In this document: positions 10,509-18,411 of the stretch, piece after piece | Layout of the letters: each line of letters begins with the position of its first letter | How positions within the stretch are numbered: position 1 is the first letter of the stretch | Origin: Polaromonas glacialis | GTDB taxonomy: Bacteria > Pseudomonadota > Gammaproteobacteria > Burkholderiales > Burkholderiaceae_C | DNA: 64,000 nt | Assembly: GCF_000709345.1 (NCBI RefSeq) | Contig: NZ_KL448323.1 | Location: 1,396,912-1,460,911, forward strand | Direction of reading: 5' to 3' | The notes under the pieces: model-generated | What the model was told of the DNA's origin: nothing | The model's database searches: none | Seen by the model: the letters and a program-made list of their open reading frames with translations, nothing else | Position numbers and translations under genes: made by a program

Positions 10509-11732
10509 TCAGATCAGCTTGTTGCGGTATTTTTCAAGGAACAGGGCGATGCGGCCGATGGCTTCGCGCAGGTCTTCCTCATGCGGCAAAAAGACAATGC
10601 GGAAATGGTCGGGTGCGGCCCAGTTGAACCCCGTGCCCTGCACCAGCATGACCTTGGTTTCCTTGAGCAGTTCGAGGAAGAATTGCCGGTCGTCCGTGAT
10701 CGGATAGACCTCGGGGTCGAGCCGGGGAAACATGTAGAGCGCCGCGCTGGGCTTGACGCAGCTCACGCCCGGAATGGCGGTGATCAGCTCATACGCCAGG
10801 TCGCGCTGGCGCCGCAGCCTGCCGCCCGGGCAAGTCAGGTCATTGATGCTCTGGTAGCCGCCCAGCGCCGTCTGGATCGCCCACTGGCCCGGCACGTTGG
10901 AGCACAGCTTCATGTTGGCCAGCATGTTCAGGCCTTCTATATAGTCCTGCGCCCTGTTCTTGGGGCCGGACACAACCAGCCAGCCCGCGCGGTAGCCGCA
11001 GGAGCGGTAGCTCTTGGACAGCGAATTGAAGGTCAGCGTCAGCACGTCGGTGGACAAGCTGGCCAGCGCCGTGTGGCGCGCGCCGTCATACAGCACTTTG
11101 TCATACACCTCGTCGGCCAGGATCACCAGGTTGTGTTCACGCGCAATCTCGACAATGCTTTTGAGCAGTGCGTCGGAGTACAGCGCGCCGGTCGGGTTGT
11201 TCGGGTTGATGACGACAATGCCCTTGGTACGCGGCGTGATCTTGGCGCGTATGTCATCCAGGCTGGGCATCCAGCCGTTGCTCTCGTCGCAGATGTAGTG
11301 AACCGGTGTGCCGCCCGCCAGGCTCACGGAAGCGGTCCACAGCGGGTAGTCGGGCGACGGCAGCAGCAGTTCGTCGCCGTTGTCGAGCAAGGCGTTGGTC
11401 GCCATCGAGATCATCTCGCTGGCGCCGTTGCCCAGGTAGATATCTTCCAGCGTCACGCCCTTGATGCCCTGCTTTTGCGTCTCGTGCATCACGGCCTTGC
11501 GCGCCGCAAAAATGCCCTTGCTGTCCGAATAGCCGGCTGATGCGGGCAAATTGCGGATCATGTCCTGCTGGACTTCCTCGGGCGCGTCAAAACCAAACAC
11601 CGCCAGGTTGCCAATGTTGAGCTTGATGAGCTTTTGGCCTTCTTCTTCCATCTGCTTGGCCGCATCCATGATCGGGCCACGGATGTCGTAAAGCACATTG
11701 GCCAGTTTGGCAGACTTGGTGATCGGTTTCAT
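10509..11732 (-). CDS. alaA: Alanine-synthesising aminotransferase (AlaA/AlaT type)
   Basis: This 407-residue class I/II aminotransferase starts MKPITKSAKLANVLYDIRGP, as in the AlaA family. The PLP lysine is Lys240 in SLSKSYRSCGYRAGW; NPNNPTGALY and ADEVYDK are in place. AlaA transfers the amino group of glutamate to pyruvate, giving alanine. It is the first gene of alaA-hom-thrC, with hom starting about 70 bp downstream. Upstream, the minus strand holds a TATAGA-like -10 near 11829, 100 bases before the ATG, but no convincing -35. The exact substrate range (alanine, valine or both) is not visible in the sequence. Confidence 0.93.
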   Translation of the reverse strand: MKPITKSAKLANVLYDIRGPIMDAAKQMEEEGQKLIKLNIGNLAVFGFDAPEEVQQDMIRNLPASAGYSDSKGIFAARKAVMHETQKQGIKGVTLEDIYLGNGASEMISMATNALLDNGDELLLPSPDYPLWTASVSLAGGTPVHYICDESNGWMPSLDDIRAKITPRTKGIVVINPNNPTGALYSDALLKSIVEIAREHNLVILADEVYDKVLYDGARHTALASLSTDVLTLTFNSLSKSYRSCGYRAGWLVVSGPKNRAQDYIEGLNMLANMKLCSNVPGQWAIQTALGGYQSINDLTCPGGRLRRQRDLAYELITAIPGVSCVKPSAALYMFPRLDPEVYPITDDRQFFLELLKETKVMLVQGTGFNWAAPDHFRIVFLPHEEDLREAIGRIALFLEKYRNKLI

Positions 11733-11931
11733 GTCGGTTTTGATGAAAGGTTGGGCAGGGCCGCTTCGCCAATGGAACGCGCCAAAGGTGAAAAACCGGT
11801 GCAGCCACCTGAGTTTTGGGCGGAATCTATAATTTGACCACATAAAACGCTGATTTTTACCCTCAACTCCGCAGCCTGTCGGTCGTGGCCGGCCCGGCTG
11901 TTGGAGCGAACGCCACAACCCTCAATACCGT

Positions 11932-12324
11932 ATGAAACTTCAACCAGACCGCCTCGATGTCCAGTCCATTCTTGCCTACGGCGCCGGATGGGTCGGCCTG
12001 GGCAACAACGGCGTTGCTGAAAAAATCGACTACAGCGTCGTGATCGGGTCACGCGGAGAAAAACTGCCGTGGGATTGCCAACGCTTCGAGCAGCTGACCG
12101 CCGAGCACTTTGCCTTGCTGGCGGGCATGAAACCTGAACTGGTGATTTTCGGCAGCGGCAAGCGCCTGCGGTTTCCGCCCCCGGCCTTTTTGCGCGGACT
12201 GATGGATCAGCGTATTGGGCTCGAAACCATGGACACGCTGGCGGCCTGCCGAACCTACAACATTCTGGCTGGCGAAGGTCGCCATGTGGTTGCAGCCCTG
12301 CTGATAGAGCCCGATGCAGCCTGA
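11932..12324 (+). CDS. Mth938-like domain protein
   Basis: The 130-residue protein matches the Mth938/Xcc1710 (DUF498) family: KIDYSVVIGSRG, LVIFGSGKRLRFP, GLETMDTLAACRTYNIL and a final GRHVVAALLI. In proteobacteria the family is unassigned in function; relatives include a respiratory complex I assembly factor in eukaryotes (NDUFAF3). It is divergent from alaA across a 199-bp spacer and is followed 129 bp later by bcp. A TATAAT hexamer at 11828-11833 could be its -10 element, though no good -35 is seen. Confidence 0.85.
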   Translation: MKLQPDRLDVQSILAYGAGWVGLGNNGVAEKIDYSVVIGSRGEKLPWDCQRFEQLTAEHFALLAGMKPELVIFGSGKRLRFPPPAFLRGLMDQRIGLETMDTLAACRTYNILAGEGRHVVAALLIEPDAA

Positions 12325-12453
12325 GAGCTGAGCGATGTCCCTTTCAGCGTAAAATATAGGGTTGCACTTGGCACCGCACCCAGTGAACTACATCTGTCTT
12401 CATTGGCAAAGGCCGCGGCTAATTACAACTACTTTCGTCAGGGTACCCTCAGT

Positions 12454-12930
12454 ATGGCAGTCGTCGTCAACAAACCTCTTCCCGAATTTGAAGCACTCGC
12501 CACCGGCGGCCTCAAAGTTTCAAACCAAACGCATCTGGGCAAAGTGGTCGTGCTGTTTTTCTACCCGAAAGATAACACGCCAGGCTGCACCACCGAAGCG
12601 ATGCAGTTTCGAGACCATCACAAGGACTTCATCAAGGCGGGCGCAACCGTCTTTGGCGTCTCACGCGACAACATGAAATCCCACGATGAGTTCAAGTCCA
12701 AGCTGGAACTCCCTTTTGAGCTGATCGCCGATACCGAAGAAAAAATGTGCCACATGTTCGGCGTGGTCAAAAACAAGATCATGTACGGCAAGAAGGTCAA
12801 GGGCATCGAGCGCAGCACCTTTCTGGTGGGCGCGGACGGCCTGCTCAAGGAAGAGTGGCGCGGCCTGAAGGTTCCCGGCCACGTCGAGGAAGTGCTGAAG
12901 GCGGTCAAGGGCCTCAAGAAAGAAGCCTGA
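12454..12930 (+). CDS. bcp: Thiol peroxidase Bcp/PrxQ (peroxiredoxin)
   Basis: The 158-residue peroxiredoxin has the peroxidatic cysteine Cys45 in NTPGCTTEAM. The partner Cys50 of E. coli Bcp is replaced by methionine here; the only other cysteine is Cys99 (EKMCHMFG), which could act as resolving cysteine or leave a 1-Cys enzyme. It reduces peroxides with electrons from thioredoxin. The ATG at 12454 was chosen because it gives the usual short N-terminus before LPEFEALATGG; an in-frame ATG at 12403 would add 17 residues. A strong hairpin terminator follows at 13013-13048. Confidence 0.94.
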   Translation: MAVVVNKPLPEFEALATGGLKVSNQTHLGKVVVLFFYPKDNTPGCTTEAMQFRDHHKDFIKAGATVFGVSRDNMKSHDEFKSKLELPFELIADTEEKMCHMFGVVKNKIMYGKKVKGIERSTFLVGADGLLKEEWRGLKVPGHVEEVLKAVKGLKKEA

Positions 12931-12973
12931 AACCCGCTTCGCGCCTGTCGCTCGGGCTGTCATTTGAGTTGTG

Positions 12974-12979
12974 CATAAT
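12974..12979 (+). promoter_or_regulatory. -10-like CATAAT before the phoH leader ORF
   Basis: CATAAT stands seven bases before the ATG at 12986, with no ribosome binding site between, so a transcript starting seven bases downstream would be leaderless. No clear -35 is present. See the leaderless-start finding. Confidence 0.35.
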
Positions 12980-12985
12980 GAGTTC

Positions 12986-13078
12986 ATGCAATTGACCCCA
13001 GCGACTGCGTTCAAAAAAAGCCGCCCCGGCCTTGAGGCGGCTTTTTTTATTTCTGAAACTTCATGTAAAGAGTTTTAA
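12986..13078 (+). CDS. Possible 30-residue leader peptide of phoH
   Basis: An ATG at 12986 opens a 30-codon frame (MQLTPATAFKKSRPG then LEAAFFISETSCKEF) that runs through the complete terminator hairpin at 13013-13048 and stops five bases before the phoH ATG. A ribosome translating it would prevent the hairpin from forming. That layout fits an attenuator, but the frame may be chance and no similar peptide is known to me. Confidence 0.25.
   Translation: MQLTPATAFKKSRPGLEAAFFISETSCKEF
13013..13048. terminator. Rho-independent terminator between bcp and phoH
   Basis: A7-GCCGCC pairs perfectly with GGCGGC-T7 (13-bp stem, ten-base loop). The symmetric A and T runs allow use on both strands. It ends the bcp transcript and lies inside the putative phoH leader. 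Confidence 0.85.
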
Positions 13079-13083
13079 GCACC

Positions 13084-14769
13084 ATGCCCCTGCCACCCGC
13101 CCCGACCAAACGTGCTGCCCTGCTTTCACCAGACGTGCTTGATGCGCCGGCACGCGCGTCCGCAAAAGCACCGCGAAAATCCTCAAAACCGGTTGAACTG
13201 GCCAGCCAGCCTGTGGCCATCGGGCTGCTGGAAAGCCCTGCCGTCAGGGAACTTGATCACCCCATCATTTATGCAGAGAAAAAGGCTCCTTCCGCAATGG
13301 ATGCGAGGGTAGTCAGCTCTCAAAAAGAGAGCATTCCGCGCGCCCAGCCGGCCTTCAGGCCGAAAAAGACCCGGCCGTCCGGCCAGCCCAAACTCTTTGT
13401 CCTGGACACCAATGTCCTGATGCACGACCCGATGTGCCTGTTCCGTTTCGAGGAACACGATATTTTCCTGCCAATGATCGTGCTGGAAGAACTCGACGGC
13501 CACAAGAAGGGCATGACTGAAGTGGCCCGCAATGCGCGCCAGACCAGCCGCACGCTCGACGGGCTCGCCGGGGCGAACGGCGCCGACATCGGCAAGGGCC
13601 TGAAACTCAACACCACCGGGCACCCTGAAGCCAGCGGCTGCCTGTTTTTCCAGACCAAGGTGCTCGACTACACCTTGCCCATGAGCCTGCCGCAGGGCAA
13701 GGCCGACAACCAGATACTTGGCGTGGTCGAAGCGCTGCGCAAGGAATATGCGTCGCGTGAAGTCGTGCTGGTCTCCAAGGACATCAACATGCGCGTCAAG
13801 GCGCGTGCCCTGGGGCTCAACACCGACGACTACCAGAACGACAAGGTGCTTGAAGACGGCGACCTGCTGTATGCAGGCTCGCTGGCCCTGCCGCCTGACT
13901 TCTGGACGCGCCAGAGCAAGACGCTGGAAAGCTGGCAGCAAGGCATTCACACCTTCTACCGCATCACTGGCCCGATCGTGCCGAGTCTGATGATCAACCA
14001 GTTCGTGTTTTTCGAGTCGCCCGGCGAACCGTCGTTGTATGCCCGGATCACGGAAATCCAGGGAAAAACAGCGGTCCTGAAGACACTGAAAGATTTCACC
14101 CATCTGAAGAATTCGGTCTGGGGCGTGACGATGCGCAACCGCGAACAAAATTTCGCCATGAACCTGCTGATGGACCCGGAAGTGGACTTTGTCACCCTGG
14201 CCGGTACTGCAGGCACGGGCAAGACGCTGATGGCCCTGGCCAGCGGGTTGACGCAGGTGCTTGATGACCGACGCTACACCGAAATCATCATGACCCGCGC
14301 CACGGTGTCGGTCGGCGAAGACATCGGTTTCCTGCCCGGCACCGAGGAAGAAAAAATGGGGCCATGGATGGGCGCGTTAGACGATAACCTTGAAGTGCTT
14401 GGCAAGACCGACGGCGGCGCGGGCGAATGGGGCCGCGCGGCGACCAATGAACTGATCCGCTCGCGCATCAAGGTCAAGAGCATGAACTTCATGCGCGGCC
14501 GGACCTTCATGAACAAGTACGTCATCATTGACGAGGCGCAAAACCTGACGCCCAAGCAGATGAAGACACTGATTACCCGTGCCGGGCCTGGAACCAAGAT
14601 TGTCTGCATGGGCAATCTGGCGCAGATCGACACGCCCTACCTGACTGAAGGGTCGTCGGGCATGACCTTTGCCGTTGACCGCTTCAAGGGCTGGCCGCAT
14701 GGCGGGCACATCACCCTTGCGCGCGGAGAGCGCTCGCGTCTGGCAGACTTTGCCAGCGAAGTCCTTTAA
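13084..14769 (+). CDS. phoH: PIN domain-PhoH ATPase fusion (PhoH2-like)
   Basis: The 561-residue protein has three parts. Residues 1-100 are a low-complexity, probably disordered tail. A PIN nuclease domain follows (about 103-245) with its acidic residues Asp108 (VLDTNVLMHDP), Glu135/136, Asp209 and Asp233. The PhoH ATPase domain (about 350-561) has Walker A GTAGTGKT (374-381) and Walker B VIIDEAQN. PIN-PhoH proteins are reported as RNA helicase/ribonucleases acting on RNA, sometimes tied to toxin-antitoxin biology, but the cellular role is unsettled. It is monocistronic, between bcp and an IS element that begins 62 bp after its stop. Confidence 0.93.
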   Translation: MPLPPAPTKRAALLSPDVLDAPARASAKAPRKSSKPVELASQPVAIGLLESPAVRELDHPIIYAEKKAPSAMDARVVSSQKESIPRAQPAFRPKKTRPSGQPKLFVLDTNVLMHDPMCLFRFEEHDIFLPMIVLEELDGHKKGMTEVARNARQTSRTLDGLAGANGADIGKGLKLNTTGHPEASGCLFFQTKVLDYTLPMSLPQGKADNQILGVVEALRKEYASREVVLVSKDINMRVKARALGLNTDDYQNDKVLEDGDLLYAGSLALPPDFWTRQSKTLESWQQGIHTFYRITGPIVPSLMINQFVFFESPGEPSLYARITEIQGKTAVLKTLKDFTHLKNSVWGVTMRNREQNFAMNLLMDPEVDFVTLAGTAGTGKTLMALASGLTQVLDDRRYTEIIMTRATVSVGEDIGFLPGTEEEKMGPWMGALDDNLEVLGKTDGGAGEWGRAATNELIRSRIKVKSMNFMRGRTFMNKYVIIDEAQNLTPKQMKTLITRAGPGTKIVCMGNLAQIDTPYLTEGSSGMTFAVDRFKGWPHGGHITLARGERSRLADFASEVL

Positions 14770-14831
14770 AGCCACTTGTCCGAATTTCCTGCGGCTGGAT
14801 TGCCGCCGCAGGCCCCCCTGTGTCGGACTAG

Positions 14832-15658
14832 GGCGTGTTAACTCAAATTTGACAAGCTGAGGCGTTGCTGGAAAACTGTGGGAATGCAACTGACTCGTGA
14901 ACAATTCGAGGTGATCGCACCGTTGTTGCCGCGTCAGCGTGGCAATGTTTTGCTCGACAGCTTTGAGGTGGTTAACGCCATCTTGTACGTCGCGGCCAAT
15001 GGCTGCAAATGGCGCGCGCTGCCCAAGCACTACGGCTGCTGGCACACCATCTACACGCGCATGAGCCGCTGGGCCAGGGCTGGCGTGCTCAGCACAGTGT
15101 TCGAGAAACTGCAGCGCGAGCGCCTGATGCATGTGCGCATTGAAGCGGTCAGCCTGGACTCGACCATCATCAAGGTGCATCCGGACGGCACGGGTGCGCA
15201 AAAAAAACGGTCCCCAGGCCATTGGCAAGAGCCGGGGCGGCTGGAGCACCAAACTTCATCTGGTTGCCGCAGGTGCCTGCGACGTTATCACGTGGAGCTT
15301 GACGCCGGGGCAGCACGGCGATGCGCCCGAAGGGCGCAGGCTGATCGAAGCCATGGGCGGGCCGCAGGAGGCCGGCGAAGTCGCCTTGCTGATGGACAGT
15401 GCCTATGAGGGCGATGCCACGCGCGAGCTGGCCAGGCAGCTGGGTTTCGTGCCGGTGGTGCCCCCAAACCCGAAGCGGTGCGAGCCCTGGGAGCTGGACA
15501 AGGCGCTTTACCGCCGGCGCAATGAGGTTGAGCGCATGTTTCGCCGGCTCAAGGCCTGGCGTCGAGTGTTCACTCGCTACGATATGCTTGACGTGATGTT
15601 TGCTGCCTTTATTACCGTTGCACTCATTGCCGAGGTGCTTCGATAGTGTTAACCCGCC
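14832..15658 (+). mobile_element. IS5-family insertion sequence (827 bp)
   Basis: Terminal inverted repeats GGCGTGTTAACTC (left) and GGCGGGTTAACAC (right, read inward) bound the element, and CTAG occurs directly outside both ends (14828-14831 and 15659-15662), consistent with a duplicated YTAR or TA target. It holds one transposase split over two frames. Size and architecture match the IS427-like group of IS5. It sits 11 bp from the stop of a broken IS701-like transposase gene on the other strand. Confidence 0.88.
14884..15646 (+). CDS. IS5-family transposase, frameshifted at an A8 run
   Basis: The first frame starts MQLTREQFEVIAPLLP and carries the first catalytic Asp (Asp92 in SLDSTIIKVHPDG). 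The second frame continues from KKNGPQAIGKSRGGWSTK with the second Asp (LLMDSAYEGD) and the Glu (RRRNEVERMFRRLKAWRR), ending at 15646. The frames join at eight adenines (15200-15207). The second frame is +1 relative to the first, so it needs loss of one A during transcription or a +1 ribosomal slip. Such A-runs are normal in IS427-type elements, so the element is probably still active rather than dead. Without a shift the first frame runs on to 15408. Confidence 0.85.
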
Positions 15659-15672
15659 CTAGCGGTAGTTTG

Positions 15673-16651
15673 TTAAATCCGAAGGTAGAGGTTAATCCCG
15701 TGGCCGGTGTTCAGGGCGCCGAGTTCGGCCGGCGGGGGCGTGTCGGCAAAGGCGGCCAAGCAGCGCGCCAGCCAGTACGCCGGGGTCAGCCAGGCGCGCA
15801 CGGCGCGCAGCAGGCGCGGCCTGCACGGCAGCGCCTTGAAGAGGCCGGTTTTTTCCCCGCCCTGGGCGGCGCTTCGGGGATACCAGACAGTGGCAAGGTG
15901 TCTGCGCGCGCTTGCAACGCGTGATGCCACCAGCAAAAGGCAAATGCGCAGCACACCAGTGTCCGGTGCCGGCGGATCGCCCGGTCGCTGCGAACCATGA
16001 AGTCGGCCCAGCCGAGCTCGTCCTTCATCTGTTTGTTGCCCTGCTCGATCCAGTTGCGCAAGCCGTACAGGCGCACGATCTCGGCCACAGGCGCGGGCAG
16101 GTTGGTCGTCAAATACCAGGTGGACAGGTCCGGCAACACGCGCCGGTCGGTCGTGGCGCAAACCGCCCGCACCGGCTTGAGCGGGCCATAGCCGAACAGC
16201 GTGAGCTCGGCGGCCCACCAGCGCTCGGTGTGGCCACCACGAAAGCGACGGATGACTTGCTGCCTAAGCGCGCAGCGGCAGCGCCTGCGCGGCGTCCTTG
16301 AAAGAGGGGTCCGCCTAAGCTGGCGCTCAGCCGCGCCCAACAGTGCTGCGGCGCGCCAGCACATGGGGCAGACGGCGCTGCAAAAGAGCTATCTCCAGGG
16401 CATGCTTGTCGCCGTAAAAGCAGTCGGCCACGGTGGCGCAAAACGCGATGCCTTCGGCCTGCGCGCGCTCGACCAGTTCGAGCGCGATTTGCGGCTTGGT
16501 ACGAAACGCCGGGTCTTGCCGGCCTTTGGCCAGGCGCTTTTCTGGCGTGTAGGGGCGCTACATGCAGCGGGTGGTAATGCGCCTCGTCGGCCCACAGCGT
16601 GGTCACGGCCACAATGGCGGACCCGGGCGCCAGGACGATGTGTCTGGGCAT
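15673..16651 (-). pseudogene. Broken IS701-like DDE transposase
   Basis: Pieces of one transposase lie in different minus-strand frames: IVAVTTLWADEAHYHPLHV (about 16610-16550), DPAFRTKPQIALELVERA and AFCATVADCFYGDKHALE (about 16520-16390), then a long intact stretch VIRRFRGGHTERWW... to LYGLRNWIEQGNKQMKDELG and ADFMVRSDRAIRRHRTLV (about 16260-15940), and a tail WLTPAYWLARCLAAF...LYLRI ending at 15673. At least two frameshifts separate them and the N-terminal third is missing. The motifs are those of IS701-type DDE transposases. It is a decayed copy, with no function expected. Confidence 0.75.
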
Positions 16652-16816
16652 GCAGGAGATTGCCGTCTTCGTCGAGGGTGCTCGTTATGCACGCCAGTTC
16701 AACGATGGGTGACTTGTGTGTAATGGGATGACCCTAACCACCCCCCCAATCCATACCGGCCCAAACCCAGAGACGGGAATTTATAGAAAAGAAGTTGCTT
16801 TATCAAAAGACCTGAA

Positions 16817-17605
16817 TTAAAACAAGCCGCGACTTGCTGCGAAGCTTACCGCCTGGGCGCGTGTGCGGACATTGAGTTTTCGGTAAATGTTCTTGATGTG
16901 CGTGTTGACAGTTTGCGCACTGATGATCAGCCGGGAACCAATTTCGGTGCTTGTGTAGCCTGATGCAACGAGTTTAAGTACCTGCTTTTCGCGCTCTGAC
17001 AGCTTTTCCTTGTTTTTGCTTTCCTGCAGTGCTTGTGTATTGGTCTGAGGCTGTTCGAACTTGTTGAGCAATCGACGTGCAAGGTTCGGAGTGATCGACG
17101 CGCCACCGTTGACCACCTGGAGAACAGCTTGCGGAAAATTTCCAAACCAGGAGTTTTTCACGAGATAACCAGTGGCACCTAGTTCAAACGCATGCAGGGC
17201 ATGCTGCTCGTCTTCCATTGCGGAGATAACAATAGCTTCCGCCATGGGGCGAACGGTCTTCATGTACTCGATGAGCGCGAAACCGGTGCCGTCTCCCAAA
17301 TTGAGGTCGACCAGCATCACGTCGAACTCATTTTGGCTAATCAGCCGGCGACCTTCCTTGACACTGCTTCCCTGGCCCAGCAGATTGATGCGCAGGTCCG
17401 CCAGTAATTCGTGTGCAATGACACGGCTCATGTGCGGATCATCGTCAATCAACAGCACGCGAACGGGTTGTTCCGCCTGACCCGTCAAAAACCCAGGCCA
17501 CATCGATGGAAGGCCGCTGTGCGGCGCCAAATGATGACTAGATGACGTAGCGGTATTTTTTATCAGAAAGTCTGAAGCGACTTGTGATTCGTTACGAATT
17601 TCCAT
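16817..17605 (-). CDS. NarL/LuxR-family response regulator (orphan)
   Basis: The 262-residue protein has an N-terminal tail (1-45), a receiver domain (48-170) with the acidic pair in IDDDPH, phospho-acceptor Asp100 in LVDLNLGDG, the switch Ser128 and Lys150, and a LuxR-type helix-turn-helix (200-262; LSEREKQVLKLVASG, SAQTVNTHIKNIYRKL). All receiver residues are intact, so it should be phosphorylated. The ATG at 17605 follows AAGGGG by seven bases; an in-frame TTG upstream (17644) is rejected. No histidine kinase is nearby. It borders transposase remains and AT-rich DNA, which may indicate horizontal arrival. Confidence 0.88.
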   Translation of the reverse strand: MEIRNESQVASDFLIKNTATSSSHHLAPHSGLPSMWPGFLTGQAEQPVRVLLIDDDPHMSRVIAHELLADLRINLLGQGSSVKEGRRLISQNEFDVMLVDLNLGDGTGFALIEYMKTVRPMAEAIVISAMEDEQHALHAFELGATGYLVKNSWFGNFPQAVLQVVNGGASITPNLARRLLNKFEQPQTNTQALQESKNKEKLSEREKQVLKLVASGYTSTEIGSRLIISAQTVNTHIKNIYRKLNVRTRAQAVSFAASRGLF

Positions 17606-18181
17606 TATTTTCCCCTTGCCTTTCGCTTCCAGAAGATTGTTCAAGCATGAGACAGTTGGCTATCAGCTTACTGACTTTTACGGATTGCTGTCTGGAAAAT
17701 TGTTACTTATTGACTTCTCACACTTACACCGTAGGGTGTATTGATACGCAAAACAAGGGAAAAATCTATCATTCATCGACCTTAATTACGTGTAGTTACG
17801 GAAATTTCTCACGGAAACTCACGCTTTCAAACTTACAAAAACCGTTGAAAGACCGCCATTTAATATATTTTCGGGAGATGGATGAGTTTGAAAGAGTTTG
17901 GGAGTTAAAAACCTATGTAGCCAATTGAAGTGATTGGTCGAAATCGTGGTTTTAACGAAACTGCACCATGAGGGCACACGAAGTGCGAAACCAAACAGCC
18001 TGTTTTATGTACTCGGGGCGGATCAGGCTGATGATTTTGTTGCAGTTTTCAACTGTATTCGGTGAAATCTGGTAATTTTTTGAACTTGGATTGCAAAAAT
18101 ATGCGGCTTGCCGTACCCATGATTTTTGCAATCTTCTTTTATTTACAGGCGCTGCCTTGCAACCCTAAAGGAAACAACGCT
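17606..18181. other. AT-rich gene-free region upstream of the response regulator
   Basis: This 576-bp stretch is clearly richer in A and T than its surroundings. A 114-codon open frame (17584-17928) overlaps the regulator start, has no similarity I recognise and is not credited. The region holds a 16-bp palindrome at 17725-17740. No RNA gene was recognised. Confidence 0.6.
17725..17740. promoter_or_regulatory. Palindrome TACACC-GTAG-GGTGTA, possible operator
   Basis: Perfect six-base arms around a four-base spacer, 120 bp upstream of the response regulator start. It could be a binding site for that regulator or another dimeric regulator; there is no direct evidence. Confidence 0.3.
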
Positions 18182-18352
18182 ATGTTCTTTCGCAGCATGT
18201 GTGAACGTCAAAGCAACTGGGATTACCGCGATTACTGCGATCACCGGACTCGTCAGAAGCGCCGCCTCCGATTCCGGCTTTCGATCGCGGCTGGGCTGAT
18301 GGTTTGCCTCTTGCTGATGGTGGGCCTTGGAGCCGCCAGGGTTGGCATCTGA
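18182..18352 (+). CDS. Small putative membrane protein (56 aa)
   Basis: An AAAGGAAA sequence stands about ten bases before the ATG. The product has a charged N-terminal half (MCERQSNWDYRDYCDHRTRQKRR) and one hydrophobic helix (residues 33-50). I do not recognise a family. It is convergent with the SDR gene that ends at 18412. The ribosome binding site and the clean charged/hydrophobic split favour a real gene; the short length keeps confidence low. Confidence 0.4.
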   Translation: MFFRSMCERQSNWDYRDYCDHRTRQKRRLRFRLSIAAGLMVCLLLMVGLGAARVGI

Positions 18353-18411
18353 CTGCCCATCCGATGGAGCATTGCTAAATGCCCCCATGGGATGGGACGG
18401 CAAAATGGCTG

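Noticed and set aside
17584..17928. A 114-codon plus-strand frame in the AT-rich gap
   Set aside because: It overlaps the start of the response regulator, has no credible ribosome binding site and no recognisable domain or membrane pattern.
18354..18396. Inverted pair CCCATCC / GGATGGG between the small membrane ORF and the SDR gene
   Set aside because: The arms are short, the loop is long (about 27 bases) and no T-run follows, so a terminator call is not justified.
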